A stretch of 64,000 nt of DNA from Stromatinia cepivora (GCA_014898415.1 RCTD01000027.1:372001-436000); one strand, 5' to 3'; numbered from the stretch's first letter, positions 1 through 11,753 are shown. Notes: generated by a model not told the origin, from the sequence alone. Numbers and translations are program-made.

Positions 1-821
1 GTGTTAGTGGCGGAAGCAGAGTCAACTCCTGATCCCCAGAGTGTGCACTTGTAGTTGGTGATGGAGGCTGGGTTGGGGCAGCCGTCGGATGGGTTGACGG
101 ATGGATCGCGCTCAACGTAGATGTTGAAACCTGTGCAGAGGTTGGTGTTGTCGCAAAGAGTACCGCATTGGGCAACGTCATAGCTGGTGAAGGTGGTGAG
201 TCCGAGGTAGGTATTGGCAGTTACTGCGGCGTTGAGATCAACAAAGGTTTGATAATAACCGGAAGGAGTTTTGGCGTTCTTTGACTCAGATGCGAACTCG
301 GGGTAGGCGAGGAAAGCATCAACGGTATCTGGTTGAACCTTTGGTCCGTAACCATCTGGTTGAGTGGCACATGGAGTGCTGACGTATGGGGTGGTTGCTG
401 GTGGGGTATCAGTGGTAGTGGGGGGAGGGACGTTGGGGCTGGTTGCAGCTGCAGAGGTAGAGGTGGTGCAGATCGAGGTGGAAGTAGCCCTGGCGGTAGT
501 AGAACTTGGAGCTCCCCATCCTCCCCATCCTCCCGCACCTCCGTATCCTCCCCATCCACCTCCCCAACCGCCACCCCAGCCGCGCTTATTGTTCTGGGCA
601 ACAGTTGCCAGAGCAGTAGCAAGACCAGTGGCCTTGGCAGCTCCTGAAGCAGACGCTGAGGCAGGATTGATGTCAACAACTTCCTTGGTGGCAGTTAGAG
701 CTGGACCAGTCAAAGCTGGAGGAGGAGCGGCATTGACTGCGGCGAAATCAATGTTTTGAGGAGCTGGGCTGGCAGCAGCAAGCGCGGCTAAGCCTGCAAT
801 GAGGAGTGCGTGATGATGCAT
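1..821 (-). CDS. secreted Gly/Trp- and Ser/Thr-rich protein with Apple/PAN-like cysteines (5' part)
   Basis: The frame opens at an ATG at 821 and stays open to the window edge, giving about 273 residues with no intron needed. The N terminus (MHHH, ALLIAGLAALAAASPAP) reads as a signal peptide cut after ASP/SPAP. Residues 77-97 are a GWGGGWGG-type glycine/tryptophan run just after an NNKR site that could be a Kex2 cut. A Ser/Thr/Pro-rich stretch follows (about 98-145), then a globular part with paired cysteines (AQCGTLCDNTNLCTGFNIY, CPNPASITNYKCTLWGS). That spacing resembles fungal Apple/PAN-like extracellular modules. The protein is therefore inferred to be secreted or wall-associated; its substrate is unknown. 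The C terminus lies outside the window, so a GPI signal cannot be checked. Shorter frames inside it on both strands are shadows. Confidence 0.75.
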   Translation of the reverse strand, partial: MHHHALLIAGLAALAAASPAPQNIDFAAVNAAPPPALTGPALTATKEVVDINPASASASGAAKATGLATALATVAQNNKRGWGGGWGGGWGGYGGAGGWGGWGAPSSTTARATSTSICTTSTSAAATSPNVPPPTTTDTPPATTPYVSTPCATQPDGYGPKVQPDTVDAFLAYPEFASESKNAKTPSGYYQTFVDLNAAVTANTYLGLTTFTSYDVAQCGTLCDNTNLCTGFNIYVERDPSVNPSDGCPNPASITNYKCTLWGSGVDSASATN

Positions 822-930
822 TTTGAACGAGTGAATGCGATTTGATTAGAGAATAGAATGAAGAGTGAATGAGGAGTGAATGTGACTGTCGGATGGTGAG
901 AAAAAGAATATGGAGAGAAACATCAACCTA

Positions 931-940
931 GATATATAAT
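931..940 (-). promoter_or_regulatory. TATA-like box of the secreted-protein gene
   Basis: The minus strand reads ATTATATATC about 110 bases upstream of the ATG at 821. The position suits a fungal TATA element of a highly expressed secreted protein. No other promoter element was identified. Confidence 0.35.
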
Positions 941-3836
941 TTTTCGAAGCATCGGAAGGGTCCTCGAGTAACTAAGAAAGTAGACTAATGCATGCAGAGT
1001 AGGATTTTAGAGAATTGACATGGTCCGTTTCACAGTGAGCTGAACATCGTGCAGAAAGACTCTCGAAGAAGTAGGGACCCTTAGACAGGAATCCTAGTCT
1101 AGCCAGAATAGCACCCCTCAATCTAGAATATTCATTCTTTAGTGCTTTGATGCTAAAAAATCGCTTGTCTTTGTCACGATCTTGTTAACCTGCCAAATTC
1201 TCAAATCTTCCCTCAACATCAAATCATGTATGATTCAATCGCAAATAACCAATGAGTACAAACTGTAGACGAAAGAATGATCAGACGCTTTGAGCAATTA
1301 GCGCTCATACTATGTTGACCTCAGTAATATTAATCCTTGGTACATCCCTTGGTCAATTCCGATGCACGCAGTGAGGTACCCGTCGCTTTGAATTTCCTTA
1401 ATGCAGGTACTAGAACACTTCCATGTGGGCCATTTCAATTTCGGACGGGAGACATGAGTAGTCAATAAAAAGAAGCTCAATTAGGATGTGCACCCCGCTC
1501 CATTAGGTGTAATGTTAGCGAGGGGAAAGGTTTTCTGATCAATGAAGTTTAGTGCACGGGATAAACTTTGTAGCCGTGCCACAACAAGCTAGTTCTAATG
1601 CAACCCATCCCATATGTTGATTTATTTGTAGTTGAAATCTTGGAAATTGGAAATCTTGGACATTAGTAAACTTCCTCGTATTTGAATATCGCTTTGATAC
1701 CAGACTTTATATTCTTAGTGACATATTTAGGACACGGACATAAAAATTCATGTATGCATCCCTTTGAGATCAATCAATCCAGGCGTGCATGTACTATATT
1801 CCGTTTAGTCTCTAATTTTGGTACGTATGTATGAATCGGAAATATTGTAGTGTAAACGTCCTTAATATTGATGGTGACATGCTAAACTTGTAGGTTGTAT
1901 CAGGACGTGGAGGTATTCATGTAGATCGCCTGATCATTTACCTTCGGCATGCTTAGTTCTAATTAAGTTTAGGTAATGACAGCATCTGGCATGGCAATGC
2001 CGTGAAGTGGGAACACTGCGGGAAACAGATCCAAGTTGTCAAGTCTGGGTGTCTGGAAGTTCGGCATAATCGCATTGTCAGTATAATTCATGTCATAGAT
2101 AGCCCAACACGTTGCTGCTGCACATGCTAGTCTACCTAAGCCTTAAGGTCGTAATGACAATACCACGTGTCAATATGTCGCGTGTTTCCAAGCTCAGCTG
2201 AAATTTTAGTTCGGGGGAGACCGGAACTACCAAGTTATTACATTATTGATGAGAAATCCAAATACTTTAGAGAGGGTGGCATACAGAGCTGTCAAACCAT
2301 GCCATGCATTCATATCCTGGAGAAAAAATGCGCCAAATAGTCGTATAGTACGAGCAGCCCAACCTAGAACATATCTAAAATCTTCATGATCGCCGCTCAC
2401 TGTGGCTATTGCCAGACCTGTATAGTTTTAAGCGCCTCATGAATCGGACGTTCGATGTGAGTAACTTTCCCGGTCGGCAAGTAGTTCCGAAAGATTTTAG
2501 CTTTGAAGACGGACCTAGACGGAATAAGCTACCTGCTGTAATGACCCCCAGCCCGTTGGGATGCCATATAATTTCATTTCGTGCTCCTCTTCCTTTTCAA
2601 CAGTCTGTGTTAAGTTCCTATGACGATCGGGACCGACAAGTGGGTTGTTACACCTTGCTTGACCGTTGCTTGACGATCACTGATTACTCGAATCGAAAAT
2701 CATTCACCTGCTACGAGTACTGACAGTTTTGACACCGCAGCTTCAAAGTGCAAGGAATATTCAAATGTAACAACGACCTCGCTTTAAGGTACTTTTACTT
2801 CGGAGAACTTGACAGATAGGCAACATTATCCGGCACTAGACAAGGCTTGAGATAAGATCTGACTCGCCTTTCACTCTGATCATAACATGGATAATTTTCT
2901 CTCCTTTGCTCCACCGATTAATAAAAAGGTGAAAGAAAATCAAGAAATGGCCCCCTATAACCCGAAGGCGGGCATTCCCTACAACCGTGAGTTCGTATTA
3001 TGGTAGAGATCGTGGAGTAGAGTTGCGGGAATTTAAAATATCTTCATATCAAAACAATAATATGGCTGGAGAACCTTGATGAAGATCTAGACTCCTGGGT
3101 AGATAAACTAGATCGTATTGAGTGGAGCTTATGTTATCTGCACGTGCTCAGCCAAAGAGTTCATCGCAGCCGCACGACCGATTTGATTCATTCAATTATC
3201 AATTGCTTCCAAAAATAACATCATATTCACTTTGGGCATCATATCGACGGCCTGGTTGCCCAAGCACCCAGCTTGCCGTTTTTTTTTCTATTTGTTTACC
3301 AGATTTTGAGATTCACCGCGGTTACCAATGCTCTTAAATTCAAGTACAAACGCAAAGCCAACAAGGGCTCTTTCAGCTGCCAAAACCCATCGAACGATCT
3401 ACCCCTTCTTTTAAAATAATTCTTCCTTTTTATGTAACAAAACGAGTCCGAAATGTTTTGACCACTATATTGGTCGGACCTCATCATTATTTTATATACC
3501 AGGCAGTCCTAGTACGGAGGTTGATGGGGGAAGTATTGTAAAACACATCAAAAAATGATTGTGCTTGCTCTATAAATAGGGGCCTTAACGAATTATATCG
3601 TTACACTGATTGAAAATTTATATGATAAAAATCAACTGGTTAAAGTATTATAAATTTTTGATTTTCTAATCAAAATTATTCAAAATCTTCAAAATCTATT
3701 AGAAGTTTCGAAATCTTCAAAATTACAAAATTGTTGATGGCGACGCCAATGTTATAAAGTGAACATTTCCTTATTGCAACATACATAGGACCGATCACTG
3801 ATAGTATATAGGATTGTTGATCTTGGCTGGTCAGAT
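941..3836. other. gene-poor intergenic stretch
   Basis: No convincing gene was seen. An open frame at 2409-2723 (+, 104 aa) has no family resemblance, no signal peptide and no supporting exons. From about 3580 to 3740 the DNA is strongly AT-rich with repeated CAAAATCTTC-like words. A decayed transposon is possible but no terminal repeats were found. Confidence 0.4.
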
Positions 3837-4142
3837 ATGGTTCCTCTTCAGTTCGCAGCTGTTTACCCCCGCTTCTTGACTTATCAGCCTCATGTCTTCT
3901 CCAACAATGAAGCGGCAGTTGACTGGCCCATCAAGAATAAAAGCATCATGATGAGAGATCGGGCATTTTTTCTTGATTGTATCAGGCAGCGCGCTTGCTC
4001 TGATGGAGGAATTGCACTCGGCTTTTACAGAATCCTTGCCCGCCATGACGAGACTAGAAGGTACTGGTGGTTCAGAGCAGTTCACCAGATTGATGCTCAT
4101 AGAGCGATGGTTGCTTGTGACTGGAATCCCAAAGGGTTATAA
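3837..4142 (+). CDS. uncharacterised open reading frame, 101 aa
   Basis: The frame opens at 3837 and ends TAA at 4142. The second half has a protein-like composition (RHDETRRYWWFRAVHQIDAH). The ATG directly follows a possible acceptor (GGTCAG), so this could be the last exon of a gene whose upstream part is lost in the AT-rich DNA at 3580-3740. An overlapping minus frame at 3831-4100 is less gene-like. The family was not recognised. It may be a remnant, and chance openness is not excluded. Confidence 0.25.
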   Translation: MVPLQFAAVYPRFLTYQPHVFSNNEAAVDWPIKNKSIMMRDRAFFLDCIRQRACSDGGIALGFYRILARHDETRRYWWFRAVHQIDAHRAMVACDWNPKGL

Positions 4143-4376
4143 GTAACCAATTCCATCCTAGATAATGCTGGATTTTCAGTCTATACACTTATCCAAGATG
4201 GAAGCTATTTTCCGATAAACATTCATTGTTAAAATTCCATTGCTGATGCTCTCACATTCTGTTACACATTCGCCAAACCATATTGGAAAAACCATATACA
4301 AAGAAACCCAAGGAAAACCAAGTATATGTACTTGGACTACGAAGGATCATTATCCCTGACCCTAATGACCCTCTAT

Positions 4377-4821
4377 TCAAACTGGCTGTGTGATATGATG
4401 ACTGCCGTGGCCTTGATGCACACCCGACTTTTCGGGGCACAAGCACTTGCACCCGTGCTGGATAAAGTCATCTGTACAGAACCAAGCTGCATCCCTAGAC
4501 TTCCCAACAGCATAAGCATTACCCTTCCACATAATGTTAGTTCACATATTGATAGAGGATCAGGAATAAATTTACCTGTTTGGGCGTAAGATTAACATGT
4601 GCTCGTCCCACAGTTATCTCAATCCGACTTGGGAATCCATCACCAGGGTAGCGAGTGAAGCCAAACATATCCTCAATCCTAAGATCCTTGACGGCCCGAG
4701 TATATTCTTGGAAAAATTCTGTCTTGGAAGATACAAAGTCGTCGAAGTTGGATCTGGACCATAGCGAGGACTTTTCCTGATCGCTGTCTCCGGAATTGAG
4801 GGCCCTTTCGGCGACCCAAAT
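4377..4821 (-). pseudogene. 3' fragment of an unknown gene, two exons, truncated by AT-rich DNA
   Basis: Two exons read cleanly on the minus strand. The first is 4821-4576 (82 codons, starting IWVAERALNSGD and ending VNLTPKQ), then a GTAAAT...AG intron at 4575-4500, then 4499-4377 (41 codons) ending TGA. Both exons are phase 0 and have protein-like composition, including a Cys/His-rich tail (FCTDDFIQHGCKCLC). No start codon is available: directly upstream the DNA turns into an AT-rich island with in-frame stops. Either a long intron with a distant 5' exon or, more likely, an insertion or decay has removed the N-terminal half. The family was not recognised. Confidence 0.5.
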
Positions 4822-4834
4822 CTATGGTTTTCTG

Positions 4835-5605
4835 TTGAAATTTTTTTTTTCCAAATACAACGGATTTTGTTCTTTTAGAAATCTATCAAAATTTTAATAA
4901 ATTTTAATTTGCTTTGTATACCTTTCGATAATATATATAATATATTATAAAATTTATTAAAATCTATCATTTTAAAAGGGAAATAAAGTATATAAATATA
5001 TATATTCATAAATGAAAATTTATTTTATTATTATTATTCTAAAAGCTCTTGTTATTTGATCTAATTATTAATTTTCTTATTGTTTAATTTATTATTGTAA
5101 GATTGTATGTTGAATCGAAGAAATCGAATAATAGAACCCGAATAATTATTGGAACTACTATCTCATCTTTTAGTATTGATATATTAATTATGGTTAATCC
5201 GAAGAGGTTTTATGAGTGGTGTCACTTCTGAAAATGATATGACTATTTAGTGCTCTACAGCGATTTGAAAATGAGTTTAATTCTTCGAATCCATTAATTA
5301 TTATAAAGTTACTCCTATAGGAGAAATGATAATAGAGTTTGTGCCGTCCTCATTTCAATTCTAAATTAATGACCGGAAACTGAAGCCTTTTCCCCTACTT
5401 AATTATTTGCAATCATCCTTCATGATCACCGGCTTATGAAATACAACGATAAACAATCGGAAGCTTCCCAACCAAGCATACCAAGTTCAATTTCATCCAT
5501 TTATTTCTCTCTTCATTTCCATCTTTGATGGATTAAGGCTCGCTTGTTGCCAAAGTCTTCAAAAATAGGGCCAATGTAGGTCCTGCACTTTGTCTGCGAA
5601 GATCT
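4835..5605. other. AT-rich island
   Basis: From about 4835 to 5150 the sequence is dominated by A and T (long T runs, TATATA words, ATT repeats), unlike the flanking coding DNA. The remainder to 5605 is also AT-rich but less extreme. No terminal repeats or coding frame was seen. It fits a relic of a mutated repeat and abuts the truncated gene on its left. Confidence 0.5.
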
Positions 5606-6984
5606 TCAACTGTCATTTTTAGGATTGATTTGTCCAACATTTCCGACAAACACCACAAGTACCGCACAATAACTATCACTCGTTAGTATATACATTGATA
5701 TGTCAGCGGGAATATTTACGCAGCTGCAGCGGCAATGATTTCATGTCGTTTCGCTCTAGTAAAAGCCGCCAATACACCTGAAAATATCAGAGTAAAAAGT
5801 AGGAGCAACATTATGAGAACCCCGATGAGTGGCCTCGAAGTGTTAAGGTTACTTATAAACCACAGAAGAAAGACCGGCACAATCAGAAGAAGTAAGATTG
5901 CGGCGAGTATTATCAATGTAACCACTACATTAACGCGGTCGGGACTGGAGAGGATTATATTTGAATCTTTCGAATCTGTCTTTTGTTGGAGTTCCTGATC
6001 AGTGATCAGAGAGGGTCAGTGGAGCTCATTTTAGATGGATGGAGGACATTTCTAACCGTAGTAGAGAATATATACTGCAATACAGTTAGTACCTGCCTAA
6101 GGATCCATGTGTATTCATTGCGGATACTCACTCTAGTCATCTTACAAGGTATGAGCTGTGGTATTCCTTCAATTTTTGTATCCAACCAAGTATTCTCGCG
6201 ACTAGGCTTAAGGGTGATGAGGTCGTCCCGCTTTGCGATATAATCTTGATCTCGTGCACACAGCTGTACCTTGTAATCCAGGTAATTCTTGACTTGAAGG
6301 TAATCGCTCGTCATTGGGCGATCGAAATTCGCAAAAGTTTGTGCGAAAGTTAGCAGTTCGGCTGCAACAAACCCCCTTATATTAGGTTATGTCTTATGCA
6401 TAGAAGCAGATCTGACTTACCATACTCCTTCATTTTCTTCTCAATCATAACAAGAAGATCCTTATAATCTACACTTTCGGCATGGGCCCTTTCGCGAGAG
6501 TAATTTCGATCAGGATACTCGTTCTCGAACCATTCATCCAAATGAGCTAGTCGCACTTCGAGAGCTCGCAATTCATCTTGCTTATCGAGGAGAAGTCGTG
6601 CTTGCAAATGGCCGAATTTTCGATACATCATAAAATCCTCTTTACAGGCAATGACCTCCGCCAGGCGAGGATACCCATCAGGGCGTAAGTCAACTAGGTA
6701 TTCATGATTAGTTCTTGGCCAAGCCATAACACTCCACTCTGCTTACTGATATGCGACGTGAAGTCGTCCGGTGACTTTCTTTTCTTCAACCCGCGAATAT
6801 ATGCCAAATATCGTTCTGTCTTTTTGTCAGGCAATGTGCGTTCAAATTCTTCCTGTGTCATGCCATCAGGCTTAATCAGTTGCAAGGTTACTGGGTCAAG
6901 GCTAGCGGGGGAACAAGAATGATCGACATGGCCCGTAGCTACTCCTTTCTCCATGGAGTCTTGGTCGCTCTTATCAGCAGGCAT
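5606..6984 (-). CDS. DUF6594-family membrane protein, five exons
   Basis: Reconstructed exons are 6984-6747, 6693-6421, 6361-6132, 5994-5720 and 5672-5606, giving 360 residues. Introns have GT...AG ends, and the last contains a perfect TACTAAC branch site. The protein matches the fungal DUF6594 pattern. It has a GYPRLAEVIA block and FGHLQARLLLDKQDEL helix, an acidic/coiled middle (DYLQVKNYLDYK) and a C-terminal membrane domain. That domain includes VTLIILAAILLLLIVPVFLL, RPLIGVLIMLLLLFTLIFSG and the closing AYCAVLVVFVGNVGQ. Function is unknown for the family; these are predicted multi-pass proteins often found in accessory fungal loci. The third intron (6131-5995, 137 bases) is longer than the others and is the least certain join; it restores phase with a GTGAGT donor. 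The gene looks intact. Only the family assignment is claimed. Confidence 0.85.
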
Positions 6985-7297
6985 TGTTGTTATGTCTGTA
7001 CTTCAGAGAAAAGCGCTTTTGGTTGTGATGAGGTGCAAAGAAGATTGGTTTCAACGGTGGAGGTTTCAACAGTGTAGTTCTCGAATAAATTTCCCGAAAG
7101 CCACAATGCGTGGCCCTCGTATGCTCAAGGTTTGTATTACCGTCGCTAAGGCGTGTCATACAGTACTGGAGTACCTCTATCCAATCCATAAACTTCTTCA
7201 CGGGTATGTGCATGTTTCGGTAAAATCAACGATATCCATTGGTTTAAGCTATCTAAGTGCTACGGAAAACCAGAAACCAAACCATTAATGTTTGTCA
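6985..7297. other. intergenic gap upstream of the DUF6594 gene
   Basis: This is 313 bases between the start of the DUF6594 gene and the stop of the next minus-strand gene. Plus-strand frames here are shadows. No clear TATA box was seen. Confidence 0.4.
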
Positions 7298-7704
7298 TTA
7301 TGACTGAGCTTGAGACTGAGACTGAGCTTTGGGCACAACTGGGAAAGGACCGCTATCATCGTTTGTTGCTAATCGTATCTCCGGCTCGCGAATTCTCCTT
7401 GTGGTCAGATCATTGAATTTAACATCATACATAAATCGGATCTTCACCATGTCAGCCCCAAGTCTCATTTGCCCAATATTAGCGATCCCATCACTAATAA
7501 CTGTACAAGCTTCTTCAGCGCTCGTAGTCAGGCTTCTCCACATAACTCTGTCTCCTAGGCGGTATGTCCTACGAGCGGGACGCTAAAAACCGTCAGTCAA
7601 GTACCCGTATTGAATTAGAATAAGTTAGTTTTCACGTTTGGTGTATCACGATCTCCATCCTGATTTCTGAAGCACCTGAGGAACTTTTGAGGCATATGTG
7701 GCAT
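7298..7704 (-). CDS. small cluster protein M1 (117 aa), G-x-x-V-x-W family
   Basis: Exon 1 is 7704-7636 (23 codons). A 53-base phase-0 intron (GTGAAAACTAAC...TTTTTAG) follows, then exon 2 at 7582-7298 (94 codons plus stop). Exon 2 opens with a basic segment (RPARRTYR) followed by YRLGDRVMWRS. After a short linker comes IRFMYDVKFNDLTTRR, and the tail is QSQSQAQS. The order of a GxxVxW strand and a later YDVxF strand followed by a basic turn is shared with the five neighbours below, so this is a paralogue by motif order and by exon structure. No signal peptide or membrane segment is visible. The arrangement recalls small SH3- or Tudor-like barrels, but that is inference. The function is unknown. 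Confidence 0.65.
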
Positions 7705-8379
7705 TGTTGTATGCTTTCCTGTTATGGACCCTTTGAATCTCTCTTGGGTGACTTAGGACTATGGCAGAGTGAAGATTTAGTTTTAGTGTATGAGTTGAAT
7801 GTATACCCTCTTGGATATCAAGTCGTATCCAATTGATCCAGCCTATCTAAGTTTATGTATTATCAGGCCCAGAAAGAAGTCTATGGGCCAAAGAATCCGT
7901 ACGGAGACAGTAGAAAGTTCTACACTTCTGATTTTAGAATACTCAAGCGCCTAGAACTATCTTGAACAAATTTGAATGGAGACTTTTTGAATTGAAGGGC
8001 GTTGACTTTGTTCTTATAGATGAGCAAGGAATTAAAAAGGGTGAGTTTTCGCTTTTAGAGATTGACTCCTCATTCATGTTTGTGAATGGATTATGGTCAG
8101 TAGGATATAAATGAGCATGAGATAGTGAATCATAATAGGAACAGTATCATTCATAATGAACGCGAAAATTGATGACTCCCAAAAGAATGACAATCTTTTG
8201 GGTGATAGGATACTCTACTTCTCGTCTTTGTTTGGATGCGTTAAATCAAAAGGAACACACACTTTGACATTATCACCCATTTAAAATACATAGTATACCA
8301 GTAACCGGAGATGGGCTCTGCTGGAGATCCTAATTCTTTTGGAGGCCTGACAAAACTGAGGACCTTGAACTATTTCCTT
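7705..8379. other. intergenic stretch upstream of M1
   Basis: No supported gene was seen. Minus-strand promoter sequence for M1 is expected in the first few hundred bases. A plus frame starting at 8311 runs into the duplicated segment below and is not gene-like. Confidence 0.35.
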
Positions 8380-8600
8380 TATCTAGCTTCCAATATATTG
8401 AACTCCCAGATGATATTATTCATTATCAGATTCACCGTGCTTATTTGCTATCAAAAGTTTGCTCTTCACCCCCAATACAAGTCATCCCTATTAATCATAC
8501 ATTTGTCAATCTCGCCAAACCCCTATAACCCTATATAACCACTCAATCCATAAAAACACCAAACACTTCCTTCGAGTATTTTTAAATTATATAATCAAAT
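8380..8600 (+). repeat. diverged duplicated segment, copy A (inverted partner at 15721-15870)
   Basis: This segment shares a series of words in the same order with the reverse complement of 15721-15870. The words are TTGCTAT-AAAAGTTTG-TCTT, AGTCATCC, TCAATCTCGCCAAACCCC and ATCCATAA/ATCAAACACTTC-TT-GAGT. The exact shared core is 8507-8527 versus 15780-15799. The copies flank the small-protein cluster in opposite orientation. In the right copy the segment lies just upstream of a small minus-strand frame, so it may be an old promoter of a family member. Confidence 0.55.
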
Positions 8601-9071
8601 GCCAGTAGTATGCCGTGCACAGAGATTACGCCGCATTTATTCCTTTGTGGTGCAATTCATGAGTATGAAAGTATAAAAATCGACCCGGGTTCACAATCAT
8701 AACGTTATTTGTGCTATTCCGATACCGCTCACTGCGATGTAAAGGGATGGTTAAAAATTTATTATCATCAATAGCATTATGATTTGCGTGTTATAGATTT
8801 TGATATTGCTAGGGGTTTTTTAAATTCGGCTTACATGATTTTATACTGCTACTGAAGCGCCTCCAGCCCCTTCATCACGACTTTCCCCAAATATCATTGT
8901 CTACATTGGTCTAAAGAATTTGTTTCTCCTCTTGATTGATCTCGAATTACCTCAAAGTAAGACTCAACTGCAAACATACACAACTTCTTGGTCCCACGAC
9001 ACTCATTTAGCAATGCATTATTTCAATCGTAAATAGAGCGCGTTGTATTTTACACTCTATCGATTGTTTGT
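8601..9071. other. intergenic, no gene seen
   Basis: This is AT-biased DNA between the duplicated segment and the M2 gene. It could hold a decayed coding copy downstream of the promoter-like repeat, but no frame could be supported. Confidence 0.35.
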
Positions 9072-9506
9072 TCAGCTTATTTGATCTACATGTTTATTGG
9101 GATAGCCTCTCTCAATCAAGTCCACCTCCGCCACATGGTGCTCGTAAACACGACACTGAGTCTCTCTACTATTCACATATCTAACAAAATATGCGTGCCA
9201 GGTATATTGACCAGCCAGTCTCTCAGTGACTGTGATTTGTTCACGTTTATCCTCGGGGACGAGGTCAGGACCCGCAATCACGAGTGCGTCGATGTTGTCA
9301 TCATCCTTTCTGGTCCATATGACACGAGACAAGCGGCAAAGTTGCGCATCTGGACAGCGTTCCCCTTTGTAAATTAGGCGTGGATTCTAAATTTATGTTA
9401 GTTACATTGCGAGGTGGAAAGTGTTGGGGTTTGTTACTGCTGCATTTCGCTCATTGTATGCACGCAATTCTTCCGCTGGCGTTTTTGTCCTTTCCATCAC
9501 CGACAT
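9072..9506 (-). CDS. small cluster protein M2 (127 aa), G-x-x-V-x-W family
   Basis: Exon 1 is 9506-9438 (23 codons, MSVMERTKTPAEELRAYNER). A 51-base phase-0 intron has a TAACTAAC branch site, and exon 2 is 9386-9072 (104 codons plus stop). Exon 2 begins NPRLIYKGERCPDAQLCRLS then RVIWTRKDDD. A WHAYFVRYVNSRET strand and an acidic tail ending HVDQIS come later. It is closest to M3: both first exons end in YN-(E/A)-(R/D)-N-A-A, and both second exons carry (K/N)GER(C/I)PDA before the VxW motif. No secretion signal is visible. The function is unknown, and the fold is probably a small beta barrel by motif order. The two-exon model is favoured over the exon-2 frame alone because M3 and M1 have the same architecture. 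Confidence 0.68.
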
Positions 9507-10289
9507 GTCGACTTTCCCGTCTATGGTGATTCTATTCTTCTCGGTGACTATTTTCTCGGAACCCGCAAGCTTGAACTAATATCTGAATACAACTCGAATA
9601 GTGATAGCTGCGGCGCAAAAAAGATTGACGGTAGTATCTTGCGATTTGGATAGTGTTGAAGAACGTCTACGGGATTTTGCTAAATGCAAGCAGATTTCCT
9701 CACCTTTTGGAAATACGAAAAGGGTAACCGAGAGAAATATATATTGATGGATCTCCCTCTAATGTTTTCTGCTTGGCACCGGATGACACTTCCATGGCAT
9801 GAGATGATGGTATGACTCTAGGGAAGCATCTCACAATCACGATCTCGCTTATGAAGGTGTTTGACGTTTGCACAAATATGAAATTATCAGGTCTCAAGAC
9901 CTGGCTGGTTTGTATAATTATGTCGTTGTTATACGATAATCACACGCAAGTGCATGATAAGGATAGCTTCACGGAAGCTCATTCCATCAATGTTTTACTG
10001 GCTTTCATATCCGTTTATCTGTTCATCTACTTGAACCCATATCATTAACTCCGCATCTTCGAGATAAGTTCGATATTTTGCAGACTGAGAGGCCAAGTTT
10101 AGCACCTAAGGTTATTCTTGAAAATCATATCAAGGCTGAGGTGCTGATCTCGCGAAGAAGAGTTTAGAGACTCAACATCACAATGTGGCTATTACAGACT
10201 CTTTCATGACTACATCGTGCAAAATCAGCGATCTAATATTCCAATGCCTATCTAAACATTACGATAATACAGATCAACAAATCCTCAAA
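9507..10289. other. spacer between M2 and M3
   Basis: The longest frames (9700-9897 minus and 9812-10048 plus) overlap each other and resemble nothing recognised. No exon with the family motif was found. The first 200 bases should contain the M2 promoter. Confidence 0.35.
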
Positions 10290-10698
10290 TTAAGGCCGTG
10301 CTCTTAAATATTCCTCTGCGATTTCAACAGTTTTGGCCTTTTCACTCGGCATCGTTGTTGTATCCTCGTATGCGAGGCAATAAGTGTGCCAGACGTGCCG
10401 ATCCCCATCAATTGTTTTTCTCATTGCATTGCAAAGGATAGGTCCCTTCGTTACTGCTGCTGGAATCCACACTTCAGGAACTTTATTTTTATAAAAGTAC
10501 GGTCGATACCAGACTTTAGATCCGGCATGAAATTTCGCATCTGGGATACGTTCTCCATTGTTATATACTGGACCCTAAAGTGGGTGTTAGTTATGTGGCA
10601 CATTAGGGAGTGTTGTAAGAATGTATTACTGCGGCATTGTCTGCATTATATTTGGCCAGATCAGCCGCGCCAGTCTTTTTATTGCGCATTGTTGGCAT
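10290..10698 (-). CDS. small cluster protein M3 (117 aa), G-x-x-V-x-W family
   Basis: Exon 1 is 10698-10630 (23 codons, MPTMRNKKTGAADLAKYNAD), followed by a 55-base phase-0 intron with an ACTAAC branch site. Exon 2 is 10574-10290 (94 codons plus stop). Exon 2 reads GPVYNNGERIPDAKFHAGSK then VWYRPYF. HVWHTYCLAYEDTTT forms the later strand, and the tail is EIAEEYLRARP. It shares exon length, intron position and the GERxPDA-(x)n-GSKVWYR block with M2, so the two are clear sister copies with roughly a third of residues in common by eye. No signal peptide, membrane segment or known domain was recognised. The shortened exon-2 frame starting at an internal Met would miss the conserved motif. Confidence 0.68.
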
Positions 10699-11753
10699 GT
10701 CTACTCCAGATCTACTCTGTGTCTAATTACTCGTGCCGGAGCTACTGCAGTTTGTAGCTAATAGGTTTCCGCACAACTACCCGCTTCAACTCAGAGAGAA
10801 CTGGTAGACATCCAAAGTGTAGCGTGAACAATGAGAAAGGTTCAAGGATAAAATACTGTAAGGGCTACACGAACGGATATGTTGAACGATTCTATGAATT
10901 TCTACCAAATATTCCAGGTGTAAGTAAAGTCAACTAAGAGTGTCTGTCTGTGCAAGAATTCAGGTGAAAAGGACTATTGGAGTGATATATATACCGAGAG
11001 GGTCTATTCCCATAATCTTCTCGCTAAGTCCATATTATCCTATCATCATGGCAACATCATATGAATAGGCTTAGTTGCGAGCGCAGATAAGACATCTACA
11101 GAGCATAAGGTTTGCAAATGATACATCCAAGGTATGATTTCGAAGTTTGAGAAGTCCCTAGTCATAACTCTCAAGGTGATTTATATTTTGATGTATTTGA
11201 AGATGATTAGTCAGATTCTGAGTTCTCAGCAGAATTGGTTTGTTTTGTAAAAATATCATACAAAAGCTTACACAGCATAACAACATCTCACAATAATCGA
11301 ATTCATAAGATGTTTTCTCTAAATCACTAAATATCTTCGTTATCTATTCAGCTCTTGATATCCATAAGAGCTTTCCTGGGTTGTTCGGCTTCGAATGTTT
11401 CCATGTCTCGGGGGGATATGGAAGCTCAATTCGTTAAATGTTTTCCTCATTATTCTTGACGGGAGGTTTTTTTGCCTAGCTTCGCTCTCAAAAATCATGG
11501 TTGTCTGGCAATATTTATCTGAAAAGTAAGTGTTGGTCTTGTTTTTCTACAAGCAGGTCTACCGGTAAGGAGTCAACTTCCAAAAGGTCAAACCCCTCTA
11601 GTCCATAAGCGAGAAATGTTCGTCTGTATAAGAATACACTCTACAGGTTTCAATTCAAGATGGTCCACCATTCTATGTTCATTTTTACTAGGAAAAACGT
11701 GTAAAATCTTTACAGTCTTAAATTTCCCAGCCGGAAACAAAAACCTTATCACA
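10699..11753. other. divergent spacer between the minus and plus arms of the cluster
   Basis: This is about 1 kb where transcription of the cluster switches from minus to plus. No gene was supported. Sequence before 11754 includes a pyrimidine-rich stretch ending in CCCAG that could be a splice acceptor of an untranslated first exon of the next gene. Confidence 0.4.

Noticed and set aside
2409..2723. 104-aa plus-strand open frame
   Set aside because: No recognisable family, no signal peptide and no neighbouring exon; length is compatible with chance.
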